Of a DNA stretch of 45,812 bases, positions 20,810-29,581 are shown piece after piece; within the stretch, counting starts at the first letter, position 1, and each line of letters opens with the position of its first letter. The notes beneath the pieces were generated by a model. The model made no database searches and was not told where the DNA came from. It worked only from the letters and a program-made list of their open reading frames with translations. This stretch comes from Bacillota bacterium (GTDB taxonomy: Bacteria; Bacillota; Limnochordia; Darwinibacteriales; DTU012): NCBI GenBank assembly GCA_012520795.1, contig JAAYNP010000100.1, forward strand, positions 1 through 45,812, in the 5' to 3' direction. The position numbers and the translations under genes were made by a program.

Positions 20810-22988
20810 GCGTCTTACCATAATTCTGCTGCTGGGGTGCTTGTTTATGCTGTTTACCGGCGAGAGCGCTGCCCGGGGAGTGCCTGATGATTTCCGTCCC
20901 GTTGCCAAAAACGAATGGCTGGAGTTGTACGCCCGGCCCAGCGACGGCCAGTTAATCGTCCGTGAACTGGCCCATGACCTTTATTGGCATTCGAATCCGG
21001 ACATAACCAAAGTCAGCGGCTTTATGATGCTTTCCGATATTTGGCAGGGCAACCTTCAGTCTCCCATTTATGTGGACTATTTCGACAAGAGGCGCAATGT
21101 GCGTGCCCAAAACGCTTACTATGGTAATCCAGAGATAGGGTTTGAACTGCTTTCTGACGGTTTTGCTGCCAGCTACTATTTTGAGTCAACAGGCATCGGT
21201 TTAACTGTGGAGTATACATTGGATGACAATACTCTTTTAGCGCGCATACCCTGGGAATCGGTCTCGATCGGCAATGGTGATCTGCAGCTTTTGTCCATCA
21301 GGGTCCTGCCGTTTCTCGGGGCTGCTCCCACTGCGGCCGACCCTCAGGGCTATATGATTGTGCCTGACGGGCCGGGTGGGCTGGTGTGGTTTAAGGAGCA
21401 GGTAGCCATATCCCAAACAGGGTTCAATCAGTGGATCTATGGTTTGGACCCTGCTTCGGCAGAGTTGGTTTACGATCCGTACCGCGAACCGGTAATCATG
21501 CCGATTTTCGGCATCAAAACAGGCGGCCAAGCCCTCTTGGGGATTCTGGAGGAGGGCCAGGAAGCGGCCAAAGTCTTGGCAACCCCCGCCGGGGTAATCA
21601 CTGACCTTAACTGGATAACTGCAGAATTTTTGTACAGCCAGTCGATTATTATGCGGACATCCCGGCAGGGAAGTGGGATCCGGATTTTTGACGAAAATCC
21701 GATCCCCGGCGATCGCTCTGTGCGGTATTACTTTCTCTCAGATGCACAAGCCAATTATGTAGGCATGGCCAAAACTTACCGCAGTTATTTGATGGAAAGG
21801 CAAGGAGTACCCCGAAAGGATCTGAAATTGGGTTCTGCCCCCATGATGATTGAGCTTTTGGGGGCGGATTACGAGACCAATATTTTCGGCCCGATAATCA
21901 AACCGGTAACCACTTTTGAGCAGGCACAGCAGATAGTCGATGAATTGCTGGCACATGGTGTGGATCAGCTGATCATCAGCTATAGAGGCTGGAACAGGAT
22001 GGGGATCCACGGCAACCTGCCCCGCCGCCTGCCGCCGGAAGCCGCCCTTGGGGGCAGCGAAGGGCTTAAGGGACTTGTTGAACACCTGCATCAGCGGGGA
22101 GTAAGGATCCTGCTTCAAGATGACTACACTGTCGCCCGCGGTACGAACAACGGTTTTCAGCCCTCGACTCAGGCAAGCCGAACTGCTTTCAATGATTTGA
22201 TCCGGGTAACATCTCTAGGTTTCACAATGGGGGCGCCAAATGTGACCGCCTACCTGATTGCCCCAAGGATCAGCATGGATTACGCCAGGCGGGATATACC
22301 GGAAATAGCCGGTTTCGGCGTGGACGGCCTGCTGCATTTGTCCATTGGCGCTAATCTTAACAGTGATCACAACCCGAATTTGGAAAAGCAGACTCACCGC
22401 CGCGATACTAGGCAGATATATGGCGAATTGTTGGAGTTCACCCGGGAACACCTTGAACTCGTCGGCATAACCACAGGTAATGCCTACCTGTTGGGCCTTG
22501 TGGATTTGATCACCGGTGTGCCGATTCAGGCTACAATGGATTCGTTTATCGATCAGCCGGTGCCATTCTACCAGATAGCGGTGCATGGTTTGGCAGCATA
22601 CTACACCGAGCCGCTGAATTTAAGCATTAATCCCACCAGAGATCTCCTGCGGGCAGTGGAATACGGTGCCCTGCCCAGTTTTGTCCTTTCGGCTGAACCG
22701 TCCTGGAACTTGAGGTATACACTGTCCAACAATATGTACAGTACACATTATCCTGACTGGTTCCATGAGATCATCACGCAGTACCGGGAGATCAATTTAA
22801 GGATGCGGCTTGTTATTGATCAGTTTATCGTTGATCACAAGCAGCTGAGGCCCGATGTCTATCTGACTGAATATGAAAACGGCGTTCAGTTCCTGGTTAA
22901 TTATGGGCCCGATATGTTTGTGTATCAAGGAATAACGGTGAAAGGCGCATCATTTGCCGTTTTCGACAAGGAGGGACTAGTCCGATGA
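20796..22988 (+). CDS. Secreted DUF5696-like protein, possible glycosidase fold
   Basis: 730 residues. A signal peptide (about 7-27) is followed by a beta-rich region with the WHSNPD motif near residue 66 that I associate with DUF5696 proteins. A region from about residue 345 to 600 alternates strands and helices like a TIM barrel (VDQLIISYRGWNRMGIHGN, LVEHLHQRGVRILLQDDY, IAGFGVDGLLHLSIGANLN), and a final beta domain closes the protein. That layout recalls glycoside hydrolases, but I cannot name catalytic residues. The GTG at 20796 has GAGGTG 7 bases upstream and overlaps the end of the NHL-Yip1 gene by 14 bases. Its own stop overlaps the next permease ATG. Translation coupling on both sides ties it to the transport system. 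It may process or bind the imported polysaccharide at the cell surface. Confidence 0.72.
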   Translation: MYSAERLTIILLLGCLFMLFTGESAARGVPDDFRPVAKNEWLELYARPSDGQLIVRELAHDLYWHSNPDITKVSGFMMLSDIWQGNLQSPIYVDYFDKRRNVRAQNAYYGNPEIGFELLSDGFAASYYFESTGIGLTVEYTLDDNTLLARIPWESVSIGNGDLQLLSIRVLPFLGAAPTAADPQGYMIVPDGPGGLVWFKEQVAISQTGFNQWIYGLDPASAELVYDPYREPVIMPIFGIKTGGQALLGILEEGQEAAKVLATPAGVITDLNWITAEFLYSQSIIMRTSRQGSGIRIFDENPIPGDRSVRYYFLSDAQANYVGMAKTYRSYLMERQGVPRKDLKLGSAPMMIELLGADYETNIFGPIIKPVTTFEQAQQIVDELLAHGVDQLIISYRGWNRMGIHGNLPRRLPPEAALGGSEGLKGLVEHLHQRGVRILLQDDYTVARGTNNGFQPSTQASRTAFNDLIRVTSLGFTMGAPNVTAYLIAPRISMDYARRDIPEIAGFGVDGLLHLSIGANLNSDHNPNLEKQTHRRDTRQIYGELLEFTREHLELVGITTGNAYLLGLVDLITGVPIQATMDSFIDQPVPFYQIAVHGLAAYYTEPLNLSINPTRDLLRAVEYGALPSFVLSAEPSWNLRYTLSNNMYSTHYPDWFHEIITQYREINLRMRLVIDQFIVDHKQLRPDVYLTEYENGVQFLVNYGPDMFVYQGITVKGASFAVFDKEGLVR

Positions 22989-23848
22989 AACTGAAGCTGT
23001 CACTGGCTGCACGGCGTTCTCTGGAAGGGTTTCTCTTTATTACGCCATGGCTGGTTGGTTTTTGCGTATTCATGGCCTATCCTTTAGCGTTTTCGCTGTA
23101 CATGAGTTTTACGGAGGTCCAGGTAACAGCGACTGCAATCAACTTCACCCATGTCGGCTGGGCTAATTATGTCCATGCGTTTTTGGGAGACAATGTGTTC
23201 CCCGTCCAGCTGGCGAATTTCGTTAAGGAATCGCTGATTAGTGTACCCATTATTGTCATTTTTTCATTGTTGGTTGGGCTGTTAATCAATGAGGATGTCT
23301 GGGGCAGGGGTGTTTTCCGGGCCATATTCTTCCTGCCGGTCATTTTCTCCACCAGCCAGGTGATTACCACCCTCTTTGATCTTGGTGCCGGCGGCGGCAG
23401 CTTTATTCAGCGGTTTAATGTTTTTAACATACTGATCTCTGCCCTGCCGCCGTCGCTAAATGAGCCGGTTTCTGCTGTGCTGTCCCGCTTTACGCTGGTC
23501 TTATGGAGCTCGGGAGTGCAGATCCTTTTAATTCTGGCGGCATTAAAGACTATCGGCAGCACTGTCTATGAAGCGGCGGCGATTGATGGGGCCGGCCGCT
23601 GGGAGTCTTTCTGGAAAATCACGCTGCCAGCGCTTAGGCCGTTTATCGTCCTGACTACTGTCTACACAATTGTTGAGCTCTCGGTATCGCCTTTTAACCA
23701 GATGTTGGGCTTGATCAACAGCCATATGTTCAGTGTGCGGACGGGCATGGGCTATGCGGCTGCCTTGGGTTGGATCTATTTTGCCTTGATTCTAGTGGCG
23801 CTGGTGCTTATTTATACTGTCGGCATGCGGAAAGTGCATCGGTATTAA
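22985..23848 (+). CDS. Carbohydrate ABC permease, MalF/UgpA-like (pair 2)
   Basis: 287 residues with six predicted membrane helices, starting with a short basic N terminus and LEGFLFITPWLVGFCVFMAY. The EAA loop lies near residue 195 as EAAAIDGAGRWESFWKITLP. It shares ATGA with the preceding DUF5696-like gene and is followed after 12 bases by its partner. This is a second complete permease pair in the same locus, which implies either two transport systems or one pair for each of the two binding proteins. Confidence 0.94.
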   Translation: MKLKLSLAARRSLEGFLFITPWLVGFCVFMAYPLAFSLYMSFTEVQVTATAINFTHVGWANYVHAFLGDNVFPVQLANFVKESLISVPIIVIFSLLVGLLINEDVWGRGVFRAIFFLPVIFSTSQVITTLFDLGAGGGSFIQRFNVFNILISALPPSLNEPVSAVLSRFTLVLWSSGVQILLILAALKTIGSTVYEAAAIDGAGRWESFWKITLPALRPFIVLTTVYTIVELSVSPFNQMLGLINSHMFSVRTGMGYAAALGWIYFALILVALVLIYTVGMRKVHRY

Positions 23849-23860
23849 GGAGGGATCGCA

Positions 23861-24835
23861 GTGATTGCCAAGACAAGCCAAGGTTCAAGGGCGGAGACAA
23901 TCAAGCAGCGGCTGAAGCCTAAGTGGCTGCGGCTGCGCAGTCTGCTCATGGGGCGGGGTATGCGTTCTGGCCTTGTTGCCAGAATGATTGTCATGATTTT
24001 GCTGATCGATGTGGCCCTGATTTATGTCTATCCGATCTTATACATGCTCTCCACGATGATGATGAGCACGTTGGATTTGGTTGACCCTACCATTCGCTGG
24101 ATCCCTACAGAGTTATACTGGGACAATCTGGCCAAAGCCTTCGAAGGCCTAAAGTACTGGCATGGGCTGGGCCAAACAGTGTTTATCGCCCTGATTGCCA
24201 CGGCTGCCCAGACTTTGTCCTGCGCAGTTGCGGGGTACGGCTTTGCCCGTTACAAATTCCCGGGTAAGAATCTCCTGTTTATGCTGGTGTTTTTGACCTT
24301 CATAGTGCCGCCGCAGACAATTGTGATCCCATTATACCTATTGTACCGGAACTTTGGTTGGCTGAACACCTACTATCCGCTGATTGTTCCGGAAATGCTG
24401 GGTTTGGGTTTGAAAGGCAGCCTGTTTATCATTATCTACCGGCAGTTTTTCCTGGGCCAGCCCCAGTCGCTGGAGGAAGCTGCCCGGCTTGACGGTGCAA
24501 ATTCGCTTACCATCTTTGCCCGCATCATGCTGCCCTTGGCAAAGCCGGCGGTGCTGGTGGTCAGCCTCTTTTCTTTCGTATGGCACTGGAACGATTACTA
24601 TCTGCCGTCGATGTTCATATCCAATCAGGATATGTGGTCGCTGGTCCGCAGGCTGCAGGGCCTGCAGCAGACTTTGGATGAAATATACGATGTCAATCCA
24701 TATGGGCTGAGTACCATGACTGAACCGGTACGGATGGCCGGGGCGTTTTTGGTAATTGTGCCGATTCTGGTCCTGTATTTTATCGCCCAGAGATGGTTTA
24801 CAGAAAGTATCGAGCGAACAGGATTGGTTGAGTAG
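23861..24835 (+). CDS. Carbohydrate ABC permease, MalG/UgpE-like (pair 2)
   Basis: 324 residues. A basic cytoplasmic N-terminal extension of about 40 residues precedes six predicted membrane helices. The EAA loop is near residue 205 as EEAARLDGANSLTIFARIML. The GTG start at 23861 is served by AAGGAGGG with 7 bases of spacing. It forms a pair with the permease before it. No ATPase gene follows; the next gene is the GH51 enzyme, 56 bases on. Confidence 0.94.
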   Translation: MIAKTSQGSRAETIKQRLKPKWLRLRSLLMGRGMRSGLVARMIVMILLIDVALIYVYPILYMLSTMMMSTLDLVDPTIRWIPTELYWDNLAKAFEGLKYWHGLGQTVFIALIATAAQTLSCAVAGYGFARYKFPGKNLLFMLVFLTFIVPPQTIVIPLYLLYRNFGWLNTYYPLIVPEMLGLGLKGSLFIIIYRQFFLGQPQSLEEAARLDGANSLTIFARIMLPLAKPAVLVVSLFSFVWHWNDYYLPSMFISNQDMWSLVRRLQGLQQTLDEIYDVNPYGLSTMTEPVRMAGAFLVIVPILVLYFIAQRWFTESIERTGLVE

Positions 24836-24891
24836 GGGAAGAATAGAAGATAATAAGAAGAGGCCGGCAGGCCGGAGGGAGGATGCTTGCA

Positions 24892-26367
24892 ATGACAAAA
24901 ATGATTCTCAATGCTGATGTAAAACTGGGTAAAATCAGCAAACACATCTACGGGCATTTTGCCGAACACTTGGGACGATGTATCTATGGCGGTATTTGGG
25001 TTGGAGAGGATTCAGAAATCCCGAATACGGGCGGGATCCGCAATGATGTAATTGATGCGTTAAGACAGATCAAGATACCGGTCCTGCGTTGGCCGGGCGG
25101 CTGTTTTGCCGATGAGTACCATTGGCAGGATGGCATCGGCCCCCGGGAGCAGCGGCCGCGCATGATTAACACCCATTGGGGTGGTGTGGTGGAAAACAAC
25201 CATTTCGGTACCCACGAGTTCATGCTGTTGTGCGAGTTAACCGGTGCTGAACCGTACATCTGCGGCAACGTGGGCAGTGGTACGGTCTATGAAATGCAGC
25301 AGTGGATCGAGTATATCACCTTCGATGGTGATTCACCAATGGCTAGACTGCGCTGGGAAACCGGCCGGGACGAGCCGTGGAAGCTGACTTACTTTGGTGT
25401 CGGCAATGAAAACTGGGGCTGCGGCGGGCATATGCGCCCTGAATACTATGCTGATCTGTTCCGGCGTTATGCCACCTATGTGCGGAATTTCGGCGGTAAT
25501 AGGATTTACAAAATAGCCTGTGGTTCCAACGGCGGCGATTTGCGCTGGACTGAAGTTTTGATGCGCGAAGCGGGCCGAATGATGAACGGGTTGAGCCTGC
25601 ATTATTACACCGTGCCGCATACATGGAGCAAAAAGGGTTCGGCTACAGTATTTGACCACAGCGAGTGGTTTGTTACATTGAAAAAGGCGCTGGCCATAGA
25701 TGACCTCATCGCCCGGCACAGCAAAATTATGGACCACTACGATCCACAAGGAAGAGTCGGGATGATTGTGGATGAGTGGGGTACCTGGTATGATCCGGAG
25801 CCGGGAACCAACCCAGGATTCCTCTATCAGCAGAATACAATCAGGGACGCTCTGGTAGCCGGGATCACGTTCAACATTTTCCACAAGCATTGTAACCGGG
25901 TCCACATGGCAAACATTGCCCAGACAGTGAATGTGCTCCAGGCCATATTGCTTACTGAAGGGGACAAACTGGTCAAGACACCTACGTATCATGTCTTTGA
26001 CATGTACAAAGTCCATCAGGATGCAGAAGCAGTTGAGCTGGTCTGTGAAAGCGGCCGGTACCAGTACGGTGAAGAATCGGTTCCGCAGGTGACTGCTTCC
26101 GCTTCCCGAAATCAAGCCGGACAGATCCATATTTCTTTATGCAATCTTGATCCTGAGCATGAAGCGGAAGTAAACTGCGATTTGCGAGGCATGGAAGCTG
26201 GGCGTGTTACAGGCACGGCCCTTACTGCCAATGCCATGAATGCCCACAATACATTTGATCAGCCTGAGCTGGTCAAACCGCAGCCGTTTGATCAGGCGGT
26301 AATACGCGGGCAGACCTTGACGGTGAAGCTGCCGCCAATGTCAGTTGCCGTCCTGTGCCTGGAGTGA
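24892..26367 (+). CDS. abfA: Alpha-L-arabinofuranosidase, GH51
   Basis: A retaining exo-glycosidase that removes alpha-L-arabinofuranosyl residues from arabinan, arabinoxylan or their oligosaccharides. It has 491 residues, normal for the family, and no signal peptide, so it acts in the cytosol on imported oligosaccharides. The (beta/alpha)8 barrel carries the acid/base Glu173 in [10 protein letters not shown] and the nucleophile Glu295 in [21 protein letters not shown] near residue 65 shapes the -1 subsite. A C-terminal beta domain ends with the typical [12 protein letters not shown] chose the ATG at 24892 because GGAGG at 24878-24882 lies 9 bases upstream; the ATG at 24883 abuts that site. 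It ends the sugar locus and gives the best clue to its substrate. Confidence 0.95.
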   Translation: MTKMILNADVKLGKISKHIYGHFAEHLGRCIYGGIWVGEDSEIPNTGGIRNDVIDALRQIKIPVLRWPGGCFADEYHWQDGIGPREQRPRMINTHWGGVVENNHFGTHEFMLLCELTGAEPYICGNVGSGTVYEMQQWIEYITFDGDSPMARLRWETGRDEPWKLTYFGVGNENWGCGGHMRPEYYADLFRRYATYVRNFGGNRIYKIACGSNGGDLRWTEVLMREAGRMMNGLSLHYYTVPHTWSKKGSATVFDHSEWFVTLKKALAIDDLIARHSKIMDHYDPQGRVGMIVDEWGTWYDPEPGTNPGFLYQQNTIRDALVAGITFNIFHKHCNRVHMANIAQTVNVLQAILLTEGDKLVKTPTYHVFDMYKVHQDAEAVELVCESGRYQYGEESVPQVTASASRNQAGQIHISLCNLDPEHEAEVNCDLRGMEAGRVTGTALTANAMNAHNTFDQPELVKPQPFDQAVIRGQTLTVKLPPMSVAVLCLE

Positions 26368-26377
26368 TTTTAATAGG

Positions 26378-26406
26378 TTGCATCGAAACAGAATCTGTGT
26401 TAGACT
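26378..26406 (+). promoter_or_regulatory. Possible secG promoter
   Basis: TTGCAT (26378-26383) and TAGACT (26401-26406) are spaced by exactly 17 bases, a moderate match to a vegetative sigma-A promoter. The start would fall near 26413, giving a leader of about 34 bases before the secG ATG. I see no terminator in the short gap after the GH51 gene, so secG may also receive read-through. Confidence 0.5.
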
Positions 26407-26446
26407 AGGAGTTGGAATCGTAGGGCAGGGAGGTGTCTGCTTAGAT

Positions 26447-26665
26447 ATGGTAACCTTTTTGATGGTCGTTCAATTCTTGATTTGCATAGGGTTGATCGTT
26501 ACCGTGCTGCTGCAGGAGAGCAAAGGTGAAGGCCTGGGCTCGATTGGCGGCGGGGGCAAGATGTTTTTTGGCAAAGCGTCCCGTAAGGAGATCGTGTTGG
26601 AAAAATCCACCCAGTACTTAGCTGTTGCCTTTATGTTGATGGCGGTGATTTTGAGCCTGATTTAG
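26447..26665 (+). CDS. secG: Preprotein translocase subunit SecG
   Basis: A small inner-membrane subunit of the SecYEG channel, 72 residues. Two membrane helices (about 2-20 and 50-70) flank the conserved cytoplasmic loop with LLQESKGEGLGSIGGGGKMFFG. The frame is open further upstream, but homology begins at the ATG at 26447. The GGGAGGTG site at 26428-26435 is 11 bases away, slightly long. The downstream hairpin with a T tract ends transcription. SecG next to smpB/ssrA is a frequent arrangement in Firmicutes. Confidence 0.93.
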   Translation: MVTFLMVVQFLICIGLIVTVLLQESKGEGLGSIGGGGKMFFGKASRKEIVLEKSTQYLAVAFMLMAVILSLI

Positions 26666-26679
26666 AAGGTTGAATAAAC

Positions 26680-26718
26680 AAACCTGGCAGTTTATGGAAA
26701 CAGCTGCCAGGTTTTTTT
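26680..26718 (+). terminator. Intrinsic terminator after secG, shared with ssrA
   Basis: AAACCTGGCAG (26680-26690) pairs with CTGCCAGGTTT (26704-26714) and is followed by a run of T to 26718. On the other strand the same stem follows the 3' end of the tmRNA gene, with a weaker TTTG/TTTATT tail, so it may work in both directions between the convergent genes. Confidence 0.88.
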
Positions 26719-26734
26719 AATTTCCGGATCTTTA

Positions 26735-27089
26735 TGGTGGAGGTGAGCGGAGTTGCACCGCTGTCCATAAGTGAAACCACACCAGTATCTCCGAGCGCAG
26801 CTGCAGTTTAAGCTTTCGCTATCTGCCCCTCTCTGCAGCCAGGTGAGCAGACGGCTAACCCTGTAAGTTTCCCCAAACAACCCCGGGTTGGGCTGTTCAG
26901 GTAGCCTGCTGTTATGACACCTGCAGTGCTCCCACAGGCAGGGAACAAAGAGGCGTTAGCCTGCTACGCAGCAGCTAAGGAATATTTGTTGTTTGCACTT
27001 ATTTTTATGTCCCAAGGTTTAACGAGGTATTGGGGACCTCGGCTCGCTGCTGATGCCATTTCTACCTATGTCGAACCTAATTCACCCCC
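26735..27089 (-). ncRNA. ssrA: Transfer-messenger RNA (tmRNA)
   Basis: Ribosome-rescue RNA of about 355 bases read from the - strand. The 5' end GGGGGUGA pairs with the 3' CACCUCC to make the tRNA-like acceptor stem, followed by an encoded ACCA. The 3' arm carries the T-loop-like segment GGTGCAACTCC. The open reading frame for the degradation tag starts after the family-typical AATAAGT and encodes ANNKYSLAAA. The gene lies directly behind smpB, whose product is its protein partner, and has its own promoter overlapping the smpB 3' end. Ends are placed from the acceptor stem. Confidence 0.95.
26964..26996 (-). other. tmRNA tag reading frame (ANNKYSLAAA)
   Basis: The resume codon GCA (26996-26994) opens ten codons, GCA AAC AAC AAA TAT TCC TTA, then GCT GCT GCG, ended by TAG (26966-26964). 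The encoded tag is ANNKYSLAAA, plus the alanine supplied by the charged tmRNA. The Ala-rich end fits recognition by ClpXP, which is encoded in this same window. It carries a lysine where the Escherichia coli tag ANDENYALAA has acidic residues. Confidence 0.88.
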
Positions 27090-27103
27090 ATTGATGTACG
27101 CAT

Positions 27104-27132
27104 AGTATACCACAGACTGAATCTGAAATCAA
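27104..27132 (-). promoter_or_regulatory. tmRNA promoter
   Basis: On the - strand TTGATT (27132-27127) and TATACT (27109-27104) are separated by 17 bases, a good sigma-A promoter. Initiation near 27097 would leave about 8 bases to be removed before the mature 5' end at 27089, as expected for RNase P processing. The -35 box overlaps the stop end of smpB. Confidence 0.8.
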
Positions 27133-27593
27133 TGGATATTTGCTTCTCTGATCGCCCGCTGGATGCGGCGTTCCGCATCTTTTCTGGCAATGGTTTCCCT
27201 TTTGTCATGGAGGCGTTTGCCCTTGGCAAGCGCCAGGTTCACTTTGCATTTGCCGTTTTTCCAGTACAGGCTCAAGGGCACCAGAGTATAACCTTTTTCC
27301 TGGATTTTCCCGGCCAATCTTATGATTTCCCGTTTGTGCAGAAGCAGTTTGCGGATGCGCAAGGGATCATGGTTGAAGCGGTTGCCCTGTTCGTATGGGC
27401 TGATATGCATGCCGTGGAGAAACACCTCACCGTCTTTGATTCTGGCGAAGCTGTCCCGGATATTGACCTTACCCAGGCGCAGGGATTTAACTTCAGTACC
27501 TTTTAGGGCGATGCCTGTCTCGATAGTTTCAATTATGTGAAAATCATGCCGTGCTTTGCGGTTGTCGACAATGACCTTTGTCATGTTATCCAC
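27129..27593 (-). CDS. smpB: SsrA-binding protein SmpB
   Basis: A small basic protein that binds the tRNA-like part of tmRNA and brings it to stalled ribosomes. The family hallmarks are [10 protein letters not shown] at the start, [26 protein letters not shown] and the basic tail with [20 protein letters not shown]. It has 154 residues from GTG 27593, where AGGGGG lies 7 bases upstream on the - strand. The ATG at 27584 is the alternative and gives 151 residues. A promoter (TTGCGG-17-TATACT) precedes it and the tmRNA gene lies immediately downstream. Confidence 0.95.
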   Translation of the reverse strand: MDNMTKVIVDNRKARHDFHIIETIETGIALKGTEVKSLRLGKVNIRDSFARIKDGEVFLHGMHISPYEQGNRFNHDPLRIRKLLLHKREIIRLAGKIQEKGYTLVPLSLYWKNGKCKVNLALAKGKRLHDKRETIARKDAERRIQRAIREANIH

Positions 27594-27634
27594 CGGGTTA
27601 CCCCCTAGTTTTTGAACACTTGATCGGTATTTAT

Positions 27635-27663
27635 AGTATAGCAAACTGAAACATAGGCCGCAA
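27635..27663 (-). promoter_or_regulatory. smpB promoter
   Basis: On the - strand TTGCGG (27663-27658) and TATACT (27640-27635) are spaced by 17 bases, followed by an AT-rich start region near 27628. It faces away from the amidase gene that starts at 27759 on the + strand. Confidence 0.72.
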
Positions 27664-27733
27664 GCAAGGCCCAGAGATTGCGTTAACTTTCCCTGCAGGC
27701 AGGATTTCCCAGGAAAAAAAGCGAATTTTCCGG

Positions 27734-27747
27734 TGAAAGCGCTTCTA
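27734..27747 (+). promoter_or_regulatory. Possible catabolite-responsive (cre) site
   Basis: TGAAAGCGCTTCTA differs from the CcpA cre consensus TGAAARCGYTTTCA only near its 3' end. It lies right before and slightly overlaps the AGGAGG site of the amidase gene. Binding there would act as a roadblock. The similarity may be chance and no CcpA gene is in the window. Confidence 0.3.
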
Positions 27748-27758
27748 GGAGGATCAAC

Positions 27759-29561
27759 ATGGGAAAAAGTGGACTCATATTGGTTTTCGTATTGTCTGCC
27801 GTACTGACTGCTTTACTGGTGCCCAGTATGGAGGTTGAAGCAAGTTTCCGTTTTTATGTGGGCAGCCGTGAGGTGGATCTGCAGGAATCTTTGGTGGTGA
27901 ACGGCAATATACTAATCCCGGTTTCTGTATTGGAGCACGATATGGGAGCCGAAGTGGAAAGCAACCTTGATTCCGGTGAGATCACGATTAAATTTCCCAT
28001 GTATACCATCACGGGGAAGACAGGTACTAGTCGAGTATTGGTGAACGGAGAGGAGCAGGCCATGTCCGTGGCACCGCAGCTGAGCCATGGGGAGATCATG
28101 GTGCCGTTGCGCTATATTGTTGACTTGTTGGGCCTGCGCCTGAACTTCGACCCTGCACAGGCCATCCTGTATGTGGTTTTGACCGAGGAAATGGCTGATT
28201 GGATCGCTTCCCGCTACGAATCAGAACCTGTGAGTCTGCAGCTGCCTGACTTTCTTGATCCCGATCTTGAGTTCAGTGATGTTTCTGGTATCCCGCTGTT
28301 AAACGAGGTTGTTTTTTTGGGCGGGTCCCGATCAAGAGTGTTCATCGATATCCAGGGGTTTCCTGCATATAAGAGTTTTCTCTTAACTAACCCTGACCGC
28401 ATGGTTATTGATCTAACCGATGTTGATTGGGAAGAGCCCATTACTGAGCAGGCAATTGACGATCCCATTGTGAAGCGCATTCGCGGTGCCCGGTTTGATG
28501 AACGCACGATCAGGCTTGTTATCGAGTTAAACCGAGCAACAGACTACCAGATTAACCGCTGGCCTGAAGGAGGTTTAGAGGTCGAGTTCAATTATCAAAT
28601 GGGCGATATTGGCTATTATCGGGATGACGGGCAAAACCCGCGGATCTGGTTCTATGCCAATGAACAGCCTGTGTTCAGGGTACAGGTCCTGCCTTCGCCA
28701 ATTCGGTTGGTATTGGACTTTCAAAATACAACCTTGCTTGAGGGAGCCAGGGAGATTCAGGTGGGCGATCCGCCGCTGCGAGCGATTCGGATCAGCCAGA
28801 ACAGCCCTTCAGTGGCCAGGGTTGTGTTGGATTTGGATGGGCCTATGATCCCGGTTGGGGTCGAAGAAATAGACGGCCGCTATGAAATTGTCCTGTTTGA
28901 GGGTACGGAGGAGGAATACCAGGCAAAGCTGGCCTTGGAAACAGCTGAACCGGTGGAACTGTATCCTGTGATCCCGACAGACATTGAAATTGATGATAGC
29001 CTGCCTTTGGCCCATCGGATCATCACCGTCGATCCGGGCCATGGGGGGTCCGACCCGGGGACTATTGGAAATGTGCTGGGTGTTTTTGAGAAGGATGTTG
29101 TACTGCCCATCGGGCTTGAACTTGGGAGACTGTTGGAAGAGAATGGGGCAATTGTGGTTTATACCCGCAATGAAGATCGCTATGTATCACATTTTGACCG
29201 CGCTCCCATAGCCAATATGGTCAATGCTGAGGTGCTGATCTCGATCCACGCCAATTCGTATGAAGGAACTTCAGCCAAAGGTGTGGAGACTTTGTACAAT
29301 CCCTTGTATCTGGAGAACTTCCGCTTTGCCCAGACAGTCCAAACGGAACTTGTGAGCCATCTCGGCGCCAAGGATCGGGGCGTGCGGCCCCGGACCGATC
29401 TGCAGGTGTTGAACCATACGGATATGCCTGCAGTTTTGGTTGAGGTAGGATTTGTCAGCAACCCTGAAGAAGAAGCTCTGTTGAATGACCCGGATTATCA
29501 AGTGAAAATTGCGGAAGGCCTGCTTTACGGTATTTTGACGTTTTTCAGGAATTATCGCTAG
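27759..29561 (+). CDS. N-acetylmuramoyl-L-alanine amidase with AMIN domains
   Basis: 600 residues. A signal peptide (about 4-29) leads to a copper-amine-oxidase-type stalk domain (about 30-140), two AMIN-type beta domains that commonly bind peptidoglycan or target the septum (about 180-285 and 290-385), and a C-terminal amidase_3 catalytic domain (about 420-598). The zinc ligands His428 (DPGHGG), Glu444 (EKDVV) and His497 (SIHANS) and the catalytic Glu562 (VEVGF) are all visible. It cuts the amide bond between N-acetylmuramic acid and L-alanine and should act outside the membrane in cell separation, growth or sporulation. AGGAGG precedes the ATG. It heads a cluster with a GerMN gene, murI and murD. 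Confidence 0.93.
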   Translation: MGKSGLILVFVLSAVLTALLVPSMEVEASFRFYVGSREVDLQESLVVNGNILIPVSVLEHDMGAEVESNLDSGEITIKFPMYTITGKTGTSRVLVNGEEQAMSVAPQLSHGEIMVPLRYIVDLLGLRLNFDPAQAILYVVLTEEMADWIASRYESEPVSLQLPDFLDPDLEFSDVSGIPLLNEVVFLGGSRSRVFIDIQGFPAYKSFLLTNPDRMVIDLTDVDWEEPITEQAIDDPIVKRIRGARFDERTIRLVIELNRATDYQINRWPEGGLEVEFNYQMGDIGYYRDDGQNPRIWFYANEQPVFRVQVLPSPIRLVLDFQNTTLLEGAREIQVGDPPLRAIRISQNSPSVARVVLDLDGPMIPVGVEEIDGRYEIVLFEGTEEEYQAKLALETAEPVELYPVIPTDIEIDDSLPLAHRIITVDPGHGGSDPGTIGNVLGVFEKDVVLPIGLELGRLLEENGAIVVYTRNEDRYVSHFDRAPIANMVNAEVLISIHANSYEGTSAKGVETLYNPLYLENFRFAQTVQTELVSHLGAKDRGVRPRTDLQVLNHTDMPAVLVEVGFVSNPEEEALLNDPDYQVKIAEGLLYGILTFFRNYR

Positions 29562-29581
29562 CTGGCAGGTGTTGATCGATC

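Noticed and set aside
26914-27105. 63-aa + strand frame in the gap between secG and smpB
   Set aside because: It runs antisense through the tmRNA gene, whose acceptor stem, tag frame and promoter explain the region.
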